Part shown: one piece after another, positions 53,348 to 64,000 of the stretch | How the letters are laid out: every line of letters begins with the position of its first letter | Numbering within the stretch: position 1 is the stretch's first letter | Assembly: GCA_003988855.1 (NCBI GenBank) | Contig: QYAI01000043.1 | Coordinates: 1-64,000 of the forward strand | From: Arachnopeziza araneosa | Taxonomy: Eukaryota; Ascomycota; Leotiomycetes; Helotiales; Arachnopezizaceae | DNA: 64,000 nt | Direction of reading: 5' to 3' | The notes under the pieces: model-generated | Seen by the model: the letters and a program-made list of their open reading frames with translations, nothing else | What the model was told of the DNA's origin: nothing | Database searches by the model: none | Translations under genes and position numbers: made by a program

Positions 53348-54640
53348 AAGATCATCTATCTTCTCAACCAAGTGAACCATAAATTGTTGGCTTCAGCAAC
53401 GTTGTATTGGTTAAAACTCTTGGGTCATAATACGGAAACATATAGATGGATTAGTCCTCAAAGGCATGAGATACTGGAGTAGGCGCTCAAACTCCTGCAG
53501 CACGATATAAGCTAAGAGTGTAGTGACTTGTGATAGGCACTGACACACCTTTCTTCATTCCATGCCACCCTCCTCACACTGTCATGCACCTCCTGGTGCA
53601 CGGCATGACCTGAGGAAGTCCTGAGCTGAGCCCTTACGTACCCACTCTTCTCTTTGCTAGCTCGTAGTAGTGCAGCCAAGTTAACATAGGGTTTTGATCC
53701 TTGTTATTAACTCAACACAGGCACATATCTACAGACTGTCGTCACGACGAGACTAAGATTTTGCGCGTCTAGAGCAGTTGCTTTTAGAAGAGTAGAGAAA
53801 TCGACAAGAAGCTGAGTCTCGCGCTCAGATTGAAGAAAAGACAGCAAGACCTACAACATTCGAAGAATATATACGTGCCTGCCATACACTTCTCTCGAAA
53901 CCATTCCGTATCCAGACGGACAAGAGCCTCAGTACGGAGGGCTCCATCACCAGTCCCAAGAACAAGCCCTACCCGACCATGTTGAAGCCTTGGGCGGACT
54001 TTCCAGTGCAGTAGCAGCAATTCTGCGAAAGAGCTTATGAATATATCCCACGAGACGCAGCACTTTTTAGCTCCACCCATACCCGTACAGATAGTTGCAT
54101 GCCTCTAATTTCCTCTAGGAGATTGAAGGCGATAGACCTGTTCTGGTGCTCCAGCGATAAGTCAAGGACCGTAAAGATCGTGTATTAGAGAGAAGATAAT
54201 GTATTTTACGGAGAGTGTTCTAGTACCAAGGCCTAGTCAATAACTCATCTAACGCTGTTAATTTATCTGGAACATACGTACCGAGCCTTGCTAACCCTAT
54301 ACCATTACAAGGAGCAAATATCTATGGGGCTGGGGTATCAAGCTGCCGCCGACTTTCTCGTCGAGCTGGACATAGACCGCGGATTCTAAAGCGAAATCAT
54401 GCTCTGCCCTGGCAAGCACGCCGTTTGGGGTGGAAGGTCGTCGTCTGCGAAGGGATAGTAACAGCAGCTCAAAGATTTGGGAGAATAAACACTCAAGCTT
54501 CTCCGAGATTTTGCCTTGTACTACGTCGTTGATAATCACGAGCTTCCTCTTAAGTCCCATAGGTGAAGTCGCTGTCCGCTGCATTGGTCCTCTCTTCAAC
54601 CTTTGCCTCTTGATTCAGATGCAGTGCCTCATCCTCAGAC
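53348..54640. other. Intergenic, 1.3 kb
   Basis: No gene recognised. A minus-strand frame at 54297-54599 continues with protein-like composition downstream of the following minus-strand gene, but with no domain or splice link that could be established. Confidence 0.5.
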
Positions 54641-55808
54641 CTAAAGCTGATCCAATGAAGATGATCTGCGTTTCCGCTTCCGTGTTTTCCGCTTCGACTT
54701 AACACTCTGGCTTCTTGCCCCTTGCGTTGGCTCTCGCACCTTTTGCATCTCCTCGGCCATATTGAGAAAATCCGCAAGCATTTTGTATGATATTTCAATA
54801 CCACTCGAGCGTTCTAGATTTGAATTTGTTGATATTTCGTCGGTTGCGAAATCATCGAGATCAAGACGAAGGATGCTAGTCGAATTGTGAAAGGATCCAT
54901 CGGTAGCCCGAAATGACTTCTCAAGATTAGTCTCTGTCTTTGTTCCTGAATAACCAAAAAATACTTGGGATTTAACCGTTTCTTCAGCTTCAAGGATGTC
55001 CAGCTCCTGCCCATCTTCGTGAATGTATCGCGGTCGCCAAACCGACAACGTTGCCTCCTTTGTCTTGTTATATCCGATGTCGATACCAATAACCGCTTTG
55101 ATGTCTCCATTCGAGTACTGAATATAATCCCACGCAAGTTTTTGTAGATCTTTTCCATCCTGTGAATAGGATATTTCTAGAACAACGCCAGGGTACTCCG
55201 CATCTCGGTGTTGGAACTGCGCGTCGGGTTCGCGTCTGTGAATGACTCTAGTGCCTTGGCTATCTCTATCTGGCGTATCCTCCCTGAGATATATTCGAGC
55301 GCAACCTCCATTGGCTATCCGAGCAGCAAAATCTGCACACAGTTCTCCACTGCGGCCTATGTCTTCGAGTTGCTTGTGAATCTCCTCTGTGATAGAAGCG
55401 GTAAAGAATTCGTGGACTGGAGACGGCATGCGAACCGATAAGAGCATGGACCTGGGATCGTAATCGAATCTTTGATTGTTAGTGGTGGCACCTTTGGTCC
55501 GACTTGGGAATGTACCTGATATTATTGTCGGCGTGAGTAAAGAGACCTGGATGCTGCTCCAGCTGGGCAAGAAAGCGCTCGTATTCTGTTGGCTTCAGCG
55601 AAATGGATGTCCATGCATCTACCAAGGTATGCTGTTGATGCAGTCGGAATAACTGTATGGCAGAATCTACAGCAGATCCGGGAGGAAACCACTCATGGGT
55701 AGTAGGAGGCGTCAATGGAAGCTGGATCTCTCTATTCAGCGGTGCTGCTTTATTCCGAGTAGGGCTGGCGGGATAGGGTCCATTGTAAATCTGTACAGGA
55801 GGAGGCAT
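54641..55808 (-). CDS. Fungal protein of unknown function, possible PD-(D/E)XK-like fold (373 aa)
   Basis: Two exons, 55808-55516 and 55469-54641 (46-nt intron). The protein starts MPPPVQIYNGPYP, has an N-terminal helical domain and FDYDPRSMLLSVRMPSPVHEFF, and then EYPGVVLEISYSQDGKDLQK followed by DIKAVIGIDIGY. The hydrophobic strand with an internal Glu and a following Ser-x-Gln, then a second strand, is reminiscent of the core of restriction endonuclease-like or Uma2-like domains; that is inference only. The C-terminus is basic (KSKRKTRKRKRRSS), like a nuclear localisation signal. Genes of this type form expanded families in Leotiomycetes. An in-frame ATG at 55901 would add 31 residues. Confidence 0.6.
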
Positions 55809-56341
55809 TTTCCCAGATGTGAGAATTATGAGGGAAGTAGGATTGTAGGTTGGGCCTCGATAGTTAGTCATCAAATTCAATCTGGAAGCGCATCCCCGCA
55901 TCACGTGTTGAGTCCGGAGAGATATTCCGGTTCCATGGGATCCATCTCCACTGCAACTCTCTCCATTCGCATGTCACTCACGCCTCAGATATGCCAAATA
56001 GATCTGGTAGGCCTTTCATTTTTCCCGCCGACAAAGGTCAACCTCCCATTCAACATCGGATATTTTGGCAGTCCGGTGAGATGGCCGAGCGTGGGAGCCG
56101 ACCAAGCGACCTTTTTCAGCGTCTCTAATTGGCGAGCTTCATTTAGGGGTTCCTCGCTTACCTCTATACCCTCCGGACTTAACCCCCCCCTTGTTTACAT
56201 CCGCCTCGAGTTTGCCGAGAATACTGAGATGGAAAGGCTATAAGAAGTAAGAAACTCCCTACCTTTTGCTTCAGCATCTTTCCACTTCTCTCCATACACA
56301 GATCCAGATCCAATATCAACTCCTCTTCTTCCACACCCACA
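55809..56341. other. Divergent promoter region
   Basis: About 530 bp separating the divergent unknown protein and NmrA-like gene. Contains both presumed promoters and a short tRNA-like 15-nt stretch near 56080 that does not fold into a full tRNA. Confidence 0.5.
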
Positions 56342-57374
56342 ATGGCCGCAGTCAAAAACATCGCCATCATTGGCGGAACCGGCAACGCAGGCGCACCGAT
56401 GCTCTCCTCCCTCCTCGCCCGCGGCACCTTCAAGATAACGGCCGTCTCTCGTTCAGACAGCCAAGCCACCTTCCCCTCGGAGGTCAAAGTCCTCAAAGGA
56501 TCCTACGACTCTGCCGAATTCCTGCAATCCGCCTTCCACAACCAAGATGTGTTGATCATCGTCCTCTCCACCAAGGCCCCCAAAACCTTGCAGCCCATCC
56601 TCATTGATGCGGCCATCGCGGCCGGCGTCAAGTGGATCGTCCCCAATGAATATGGCCCGGATTCATCCCCCGACGCTGCGGAGATGAATAATTCTGTTCA
56701 TATTCTTGGCGGCAAGAAGGTGTTGCAGAAGCAGATTGAGCAGTCTGGCACGAGTAGTTTTATTGCTTACTGCTCTGGCTTGTGGTTTGATTTCGTAGGT
56801 TCCCGTCCCATCCCTTCTCTGCTCCTCTGCTCCTATCTCACCTAAACCCAACCTACTCACCCACAACATCACTTAACACCACCAGTCGCTCGGCGGCGGT
56901 TTCTTCGGCATCGACATCCTCGCCCGCACGGCGCGCCTCTACGATGCAGGCACCGTCTCCATCAGCACCTCGACCCTCCCCCAAGTCGGGCTGGGCATGG
57001 CGGCCCTCTTCTCACTCCCTCCCTCTTCCCTTGAGAGGTTCAGGAACGGCTTCGTGCGCGTACAATCCTTCGCCGTGTCGCAGCTCGACATGTTGAGGGC
57101 CGTGCAGAAGGTGACCAAGACCACTGATGCGGATTGGAAGATCGAGTTCGTCCCGGTGGAGGAGGCGATTGCAAAGGGGCTGGAGAGGTTTAAGGGTGGT
57201 GATTTCCATGGGATGGTCGACGTGCTGTATGGTTGTAATTTTCGGGAGGGGAAGGGCGGCAATTTTAGTCAGAAGAGTGATAACCAGTTGTTGGGGTTGA
57301 AGGAGGAAGATGTGGATGAGGTGGTTGAGAGGGTGGTGAGGGAAGTGGGGGAGGGAAAGTGGAAGCTTTATTGA
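56342..57374 (+). CDS. NmrA-like / isoflavone reductase-like NAD(P)-binding protein (313 aa)
   Basis: Two exons, 56342-56794 and 56886-57374 (91-nt intron). The N-terminus IAIIGGTGNAGAPMLSSLLAR is the Rossmann glycine motif of the NmrA/atypical SDR group, followed by KVLKGSYDSAEFLQSAFHNQ, VLIIVLSTKA and VKWIVPNEYGPDS. The second exon holds the substrate-binding half (SLGGGFFGIDILARTARLYD). Such proteins either reduce phenolic or other small substrates or act as redox-sensing regulators of transcription. Which applies here cannot be decided. No membrane or secretion signal is present. It is single-copy in this window and not in an evident biosynthetic cluster. Confidence 0.88.
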
Positions 57375-57592
57375 GATTGTGCAATGTGATGAGTTTCTAC
57401 TTTTTGTTCCTTAAGCATTATCAGAATTATATCGAGACGACATTCTTCATGTTCTACCTGTTTCCAAGCACCGACGCCATTATTTGCAACTCCTTCTCCA
57501 TGCATCGTTACCATAAAACTTGTTCATGCTTTCAAATCCATAGTCGTCCACCAAAATCCCGTTCCATTTTTTGTAAATGCATAATAGCCGCC

Positions 57593-60267
57593 TCACATGT
57601 GTTTCCCCTTACTGACTGGCGCTGCCTTGCCCGGCTTGACCTTCGCCACTCCCTTTGGCGCCTGACAGAACAGAGGCAGGGGATCACAATACCCCCTTGC
57701 AACCTTCAGCTCTTGCTGACTCTCCCCCTTCGTATCCTCGAGTGGGATACACGACCCACTATTCGCGCAGATGCCTGGATAAACAAAACATCTGGGTACA
57801 CATGCAGGCGCAAAATGATCTTTTCCATCAACGCATGTCTTGTATTCTTCCATGCAGAAATAGTCTGTAGGGCATGGGCAGTCTATACCCTCGAAGAAGT
57901 CATCATCTCGGAATCTACCCCCATCCGAGACAGCGGAGTTGATTAGGGAGTCGGTTGAGGCTTGAAACATGGCGTAGATGATTTCCCCATATTTGCTGGA
58001 GGGTGGCGTCACCGTGGCTTGGCTAGGGAGGACGCTGGATGGGGGTCCAGTCGTGTCGGTGGTGTTGGTGCTCGCGTAGCCGGTGGAGCCTTGCACGCAC
58101 AGTGAAGAATTGGTCCAGATTGCATCAGCCGCGTACAGCCAGAGTGCGGTATAATTGTAGAAAGTCTGTGGAGTAAACCATATCCTACAATCAGCTGCTT
58201 GATAGACAAATTGCAGTGGTACGTCTGAGTCGCGGCGGATCTGATCACGGAGATTGATGCTGGCGAATGTAACGTAGACGCCCAACGCTTCCGTTCTATT
58301 GGGGAGGAAATCAAAAGGCTCGTTTTCATCTTGGAGGATAAATTGGGCGTATTCAATGTTGCTGTCGAGAACATCGACGACATCGTACTCAGCTGCTCCA
58401 CGGCTAAGGGCAGGAGCCTGCATGGGTCCGTTATATGGCAATCCACCAGCCACTACAGTCTTCACTCCGGCCTCATGGTTCATCATCTCCATAAATAATG
58501 AGCATGCTGATGAGCAAAGAGAATCGGAGAGCATGATGATATCCTTTGCTGCGTACGGTTGGCTGACGTTCGCTGGATTGCCAGCGAAGCCATAAACAGC
58601 AAAATACTCATCAAAGTCATTAACAGATTCTGCGTCAAAGATGTAACTGGAAAGGTTGTATTGTTGCTGGATTGCGGTCAGTGGTAGCAATCATATAGGT
58701 GTTAGGTACTTACGACTGTAGTAAATTCATCTCCATTGAATTGATGAGGTCCAAAAAATTCGCTCCACGAAGTAAAATTGGCACCCGTATCAGCATTGAT
58801 ACGGATGGACGAAACGAACTCATCCGAGGCGAGGTTATAGTAATCGTCATCGTCAGGAGTCAGGCTGTCCCAATATCCAGTGATGGCTTCACCCATAGCA
58901 TTTACTGCGTTATGGGCACGCAAGCGACTTCCGCCAAAAGGATTTATCGTTGGGAAAAATTGCTTAAAGGTATCGAAAGCCAAAAGAGCATCTCCTCCCC
59001 AATTTTGCTGTAGATCGACAACTACCTTGGTCATTCCAGCCGCTTTGCTCTGAAGAAAGAATTGTTGGACAGCGTAGGAGAACGTGTTAACCGATGATCC
59101 AGATTCTTCGAAGCTCGGAAGGCTCAAAACGGCAATCTTCTGCTCTTTGAGAAAATAGCCAGAAACCCAACCACCACCAAAAGTCCCAAGATCTTGCTGG
59201 GCCACATCAGGCACCTGGGGATACCCACTATCAGGCCCCCATCCAGGAGTTGAAACCGCAGTCGAGGTAGCAGCAGCGGCGACGACGGTTGAAGATGCAG
59301 CAGCAGTGGTTGTGGCTGACCCTGGGGACGCAGCATAAGGATCATATGAAGCGGGATAGAATCCCAATACGAAGAAATTATAAAAGTCACCACCAGTCTC
59401 GAGGGGACCAGTGCTTCCAGGGCTGTTGTAAACAGCAAGCCAAGGTGTGCTGATTGATGTTCCATTTTCAAGAACAATGGTCAATGTGTCTCCTGGATAG
59501 AAGGTTGCTCCTCCACCCCAAGCATTGAAGAATGCTTGAATGTCTTGAGCAGGAGCTGTCATCAATTGATTGAACTCTGAATTCGCTTCCAGACTCCCTT
59601 GCGAGTTTTGGGTGCCAAATACTTTGAGATACTCGATAACATCTTGCCCATTGATGGTTGTAATTGCTGACGGCGCATAGCCGGCATTGATATCGTCTGA
59701 GAGATACACCTTTGGGAGCTGGACTCCGTCCAGAGAAAGACTAACGATTGAATATTGAGTACCGAAAGAAAATGCAGCCAGAACCCCAGCAAAAAGGTCG
59801 ACATGAGCATCATGTGCACTGTACAGTAATGCTTGAAGAGCCACTTCAAATTGATACTGGTTGGCGTAACCACCGATGTCAATCTTTACCTGAATCGCTT
59901 CGAGACCTGCTAATAAGTCTGTCGCTGGTTGTTGATAACTTGCCGGAGGATTCTTGAGATATGCTAGGGTCGACTGGAATTTAAGCGTATCGTTGTAGTA
60001 TGCGATGAAACGACTGCCAACTGCAGGATTAAAAGGTACTGAATTGAGACAATCATAGACTACACTGGCTTGGAAGACTAAATCTACTGTATTTTAGTCG
60101 CGTCTGTCATAGAGAAGTCAAAACCTACTTCCAGAGTTGACAATGTCTCCACATGCGGTTGACTGGGGAGGAGGGGCATCTCGCTCCGTCAACGTCGGAG
60201 CTGGCGTTGCGCATACTGTCGACAAGCATAAAAGGAATAAATGGAAGAGTGGTGAGAGTCGAGGCAT
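57593..60267 (-). CDS. Secreted S41-family (CPAF/UstP-like) peptidase with Cys-rich tail (861 aa)
   Basis: Three exons: 60267-60129, 60086-58714 and 58666-57593 (introns 42 and 47 nt). A signal peptide (LSPLFHLFLLCLSTVCA) is followed by an N-terminal region (FQASVVYDCLNSVPFNPAVG), a PDZ-like part (VQLPKVYLSDDI, ITTINGQDVIEYL), an Ala/Thr/Ser linker and the S41 catalytic core: TKVVVDLQQNWGGDALLAFD and the nucleophile context LSDSLCSSACSLFMEMM. The C-terminus has 12 or more cysteines (CPCPTDYFCMEEYKTC, CVPRCFVYPGICANSG). It is probably secreted or wall-bound. A well-known fungal relative, UstP, belongs to the ustiloxin pathway, but no RiPP precursor or UstY-like gene is nearby. The substrate is unknown. 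Confidence 0.88.
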
Positions 60268-61300
60268 TGCGCTGGAGCGAGTGTATTCGAGCCGCAGTAG
60301 AGACTGACTGAGTGAGACGACGAGGAGAGAAGGTCGAAAACGAAGGAGAGTCCTGACATGGCGACGGAAAAGGCAGACGCGCCAAAGGATTGTGTAATTT
60401 GATTCTCGTTCGAGCTTGGATCGAGTCGAGGGAGGCACAGCACTGTCCAATTTAGAGTTACAGTCGGGACTCCTAGTGCTGACCGGGTCGAGCTTCCCGT
60501 GTGTTTGGCACAGTGTATTTTAGCCGCTCTGGTGCAGATTTTAAGGCTGACGGCCAACAATTTGGCCCCCAAAAGATGGGAGGCAAATTGCTCGCTGGCT
60601 CAAGACGCAGCAGAGTCTGGATGGGTTGCTGTGCGAGAGAAGATAATGATTTGCGTGAGACATCTCTGAGGTGACTTGGCACGATACGAAGAGGAACCCA
60701 AAGAGCATCAGATGTTTGCCCATCGTCGTACATCTCGATCAGGAGATGCCATCGCCACAGATCTGTTGGTGGCGCATGGCTGTCAACCCCTGTGTGAAAC
60801 CCGACTTTCTTCACTCCCTCATCTTATTTCCATCCGAACCCGCACCCAAAACGGAGGAGGCTGGGGACTCAGGAATAGAAGAGTGCGCCTCAACGAGGAA
60901 AAGGTGTGCATGTGGATGCCTTGTTCTAGCCCATCACCCGAGTCCTGGTGGTAAACGCCACTGCCCATGCCTGCTTCACTGGACCAGCCTCGCAGACTTT
61001 GGTTCTGGGGCCGTCCCGCTCCTTGAGTCAAACGGCCAGGGGAATGCCAAGCAGCCCAACCAGCGGTCGTGGCTCGTTCCACGGCTGACCAGTGCGGCAC
61101 AGTGCATAAGAGAAATCCCATTTCTCGAAGCCACCATAAACAGCCTTGCGCAAAAACTGTGAATCGTCCGAAGACTGCAACCTGACGGCCGAGTCTCAGC
61201 GCACTGACAGCCGTGGGGTTTGGCAGTATCAGATCTTGAGAAACGTCGACGCCGTGACAAGACTCTCTTCTCCTCAAGTCTTGAGCCGGTCACAATCAAC
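60268..61300. other. Intergenic, 1 kb
   Basis: Lies between the divergent peptidase and NLR-like genes, so both promoters fall here. Open frames near 60671-61162 show no family resemblance. Confidence 0.55.
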
Positions 61301-64000
61301 ATGGATCCCCTCAGTGTTATCGCAAGTAGTATCGCCATCTTCGATGGTCTCAAAGAAGCCTGGAGGTTTGCGGAAGATGTCATCAAAGCCGACAGCGAGC
61401 GCGGCGAGTTTCTCCAACGGTTGGAATGTGTTGCCACAGTCAAGGAGTGTTTGGACGAATGTCTGGCCGTCGAAAAGCTTCATCCAGGGCAAGCTTGGGT
61501 CAGGCGTCTCGACCCAGCTCAAAATCCAAACTCTCCCCTCTTGGGCCTAGAAAAGACAGTGAAAAGGATGCTAGAGACGCTGAAGCTTAAAGAAACAAGA
61601 TTTAGACAGAAGCTGAAGAACTTCAAGTGGCACTCGGAAAAAGATGACCTGGAAAAGTTTTTTGTCGCTATTGATGGCTTCTACACTCGTATCATGGCTG
61701 TCCTCGATGCGGCCAATATCACCATATCAAGAGACACCAATACGAGTATGAATGCTCTGATATCCGAGTTTCAACTTGAGCGAGAGACGAACAGAAAGTT
61801 GAGAGACGTTGCTCTGCGGAAGGAGATCGAACGTTGGTTATCGCCACTCGACTTTCAAGCGATACAGAGACATCACTTTGAAAACTCGGCAAGGACCGGC
61901 CAGTGGTTTCTCAATAGTGAAGAGTTCAAATGGTGGAAAGAAGGCAAATTCGACACTCTTCGTTGTTACGGAGAGAGCGGAGCTGGAAAGGTTCGTTACT
62001 GAAGCCGTCATTCACGTATGTCAGCTGACATTTGTAGACTGTCCTCGCTTCCATTGCCGCAAATCATTTGATGCAAGAAATGAAACCAAATCCTGTACTT
62101 TGTCTCTTCCTCGAGAAGAAGCCATCCACCCCTCATTCCGTCAAGAATCTCCTGGGAAGTCTTTTGAAGCAGCTGATACAGTACCGAGAAGATGGCATTA
62201 ATCCGGCCATCGTCGACGTCTATCAAAAAGCTAAACGTTTCGATATTCCCGCGCCGGAGGAAACCGAGGTTCGAGATCTCTTGGAGAAAGAAATGGCGAT
62301 TCCTGATTCAGTATTCATCATCGTTGATGCACTAGACGAGACGTCTGATGAAATCCGCAGATGGGTCGAGAAGAACCTCCGGGATTTCGCGGGTGGAAGA
62401 GTAAAGCTTCTCACGACCACCAGACCGGATGAAGTCCGAACTAATATCCTAATAAGTTGTGATGCTTGTGATAAAGAGGATTTGAGCTTCTTCTACAACT
62501 GTACAGAATGCCCTCAAGATAACAGGCGCCGGGTCGACTTGTGCCAAGACTGTAAAGAAAAAAATGAAGTATGCCCGAGGGACTCATTACATGAATTCCG
62601 GGCCAAGGATAGTGTTGATATTACCATCTACACACCCGAAGAAGATTTGAAACTCTACGTAGGAGCCACAATCAAAGATCAGATGCCTCCAAAAGACGAA
62701 GACACGAGTCTAGCCATGCGCGGAGGAAGCGTCCTTGGCTACGAATGTCGAGAAAATCCCACGCTTTTTGAAGAAATCGTTTCTGCGATTGCCAAAAACG
62801 TTGACGGAAGGTTTCTTTTAGCCAAACAGTATACCAAGTCGTTAGGAAGCAAGATGACAAAGAAGAAGATTAGGAAAGCGGTGACAGACATGGAGAAGGG
62901 AAGATACAATCTGTCTGATATGATTGACAAGATGTACGAAGAAGACATGAAAGTTCGTATTCTGGCACAAGAAGGCGAGAAGAAAACTACTGCACTTCAT
63001 ATCTTGTCTGTGGTAGCCAGAGCGCATAGGAATCTTACATTGAAGGAACTACAACATGCGCTCGCTACAGAAGAGGGTGATGAAGAATACGACCCCGATG
63101 GCGAGTTAGCTCGACAAACTATCCTCAATCTGACCAAAGGTCTCATCCGGATAGACAGAGACAAAGAAGCTACAGTCCGACTCGATCACCGAACGCTAGA
63201 AGAATACTTCGAGAAGACCTGGAAGCAATGGTTTGACCGAGCAGAGATCGACCTTGCTAATACCTGCCTGTGGTACCTAAGTCTCGACACCTTCTCTCGA
63301 CCCTGTGAGAATATCGAAGAATTCCCCGCCAAACAAGAGTCACATCCATTCATTTCCTACGCGCTCCAATACTGGGGTGATCATGTACGAGAAGCAGGTC
63401 CAGAGGTCGAGGCAGCAGCTGTGAAATATGTCAACGACCAATCGCGTCTAGACGCTTATATTCAAGCTGCATGGGCAGCCGATATTCACGAGCACGATCG
63501 CTGGGACGTCAGAAGAACAATCCACCCACTGCATATATGTGCTTGGTTTGACTTGGCGGCTACGATTCCATTCTTGGATTATTCGAATTTGGATGTCAGA
63601 GAAGGCACTTATGGTCAGACGCCTTTAATGTACGCATGTCGCAGAGGAAATGAGAATGTTACTCGGTATCTCCTGTCGTTTGGCGCAGATATGAATAAAG
63701 TTAGTGGTAGAGGCAGGACAGCACTTTCTGAAGCGGTATTTCGCGGGAATACAAAAATCGTGGAATTACTTCTTGATCCACAACTTCGCGGCTTAGAGGT
63801 CCATGTTAACGAGATCAATCCGTTGAATTGCAATCGGACTGCACTCATGGAAGCGGTCGATTTTGGATATCAAGAGATTGCCATTGCTATAGCGAAACAT
63901 CCAAATCTGGCAATCAACTTCCAAGATTCTGATGGAGTCACCGCATTGGCCATAGCAGCATCTGAAGGGCAAACTAAGGTTGTGAAAGCTATGCTGGAAC
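61301..64000 (+). CDS. NLR-like (STAND) protein: helical N-terminus, NACHT-type NTPase, ZZ-like zinc module, ankyrin repeats; 3' end outside window
   Basis: Exon 1 is 61301-61990; exon 2 runs from 62038 to beyond the window. 884 residues are visible. The N-terminus begins MDPLSVIASSIAIFDGLKEA, an all-helical fungal effector-domain style (HeLo-like or related). After HFENSARTGQWFLNSEEFKWW come Walker A GESGAGKT (224-231, the intron falls between Lys and Thr) and Walker B VFIIVDALDE (322-331). Just after the sensor motif LLTTTRPDE a zinc-binding module is inserted: Cys 371/374, 385/388, 399/402, 409 and His 415. A helical region with winged-helix-like HRTLEEYF precedes ankyrin repeats from about 755 (TYGQTPLMYACRRGN, GRTALSEAVFRGN). 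This is the architecture of fungal receptors that trigger cell death in self/non-self recognition. Ligand and output unknown. Confidence 0.9.

Noticed and set aside
56078..56110. tRNA-like start (GGTGAGATGGCCGAGCG)
   Set aside because: It resembles the D-arm of a Leu/Ser tRNA, but no anticodon arm, T-arm or 3' acceptor half follows.
57593..60267. Ustiloxin-like RiPP cluster
   Set aside because: The peptidase resembles UstP, but there is no precursor gene with repeated cores and no UstY (DUF3328) gene within the window.

Overview
This window is nuclear DNA of a filamentous ascomycete fungus. The genes are closely packed on both strands and cut by many short GT-AG introns (about 41 to 165 nt), often with CTGAC or CTAAC branch sites. 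The products are typically fungal: a fungal-type ammonium transporter, anoctamin/TMEM16, NmrA-like protein, cytochrome b2-type dehydrogenase, Nse1, Ykt6 and a NACHT-ankyrin receptor. The gene repertoire suggests a Leotiomycete (Helotiales-like) fungus, but that placement is inference only. No virus, plasmid, CRISPR array, rRNA or convincing tRNA was seen. All exon models were joined by hand: every splice junction was checked for GT-AG, for phase and for continuity of family motifs, and each total coding length is a multiple of three.

Left flank (1-8.8 kb): gene-poor and decayed. It holds short tandem repeats, a broken N-terminal amidase-like gene that has lost the stretch expected to carry its catalytic cysteine, a kinase-like gene without an initiator ATG, and several small uncertain genes, two with signs of frameshift.

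8.8-31 kb: mostly housekeeping. A 954-aa membrane-anchored amidohydrolase with a degenerate second copy of its own fold is followed by unknown charged or coiled-coil proteins, Nse1 of the Smc5/6 complex, a 100-aa DUF427 protein with an 11-nt microexon, a small membrane protein, an aromatic amino acid decarboxylase, an ammonium transporter with GATAAG sites upstream, the SNARE Ykt6 and a Rab GTPase with a long insert.

31-53 kb: a cytochrome b5/FMN L-lactate-type dehydrogenase with no leader peptide, an 881-aa SH3 protein, a 3-kb gene desert, a secreted phosphoesterase, an anoctamin/TMEM16 divergent from a calcineurin-like phosphoesterase, a methyltransferase, a nitroreductase, a sugar transporter and a second kinase-like protein.

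54-64 kb: accessory in character. It has a lineage-restricted protein that may have a PD-(D/E)XK-like fold, an NmrA-like reductase, a secreted S41-family peptidase with a cysteine-rich tail, and the first 884 residues of an NLR-like (STAND) protein: helical N-terminus, NACHT-type NTPase, ZZ-like zinc module and ankyrin repeats, running off the right edge. This last gene is the best candidate for an immune or self/non-self recognition system here. No biosynthetic gene cluster is evident.
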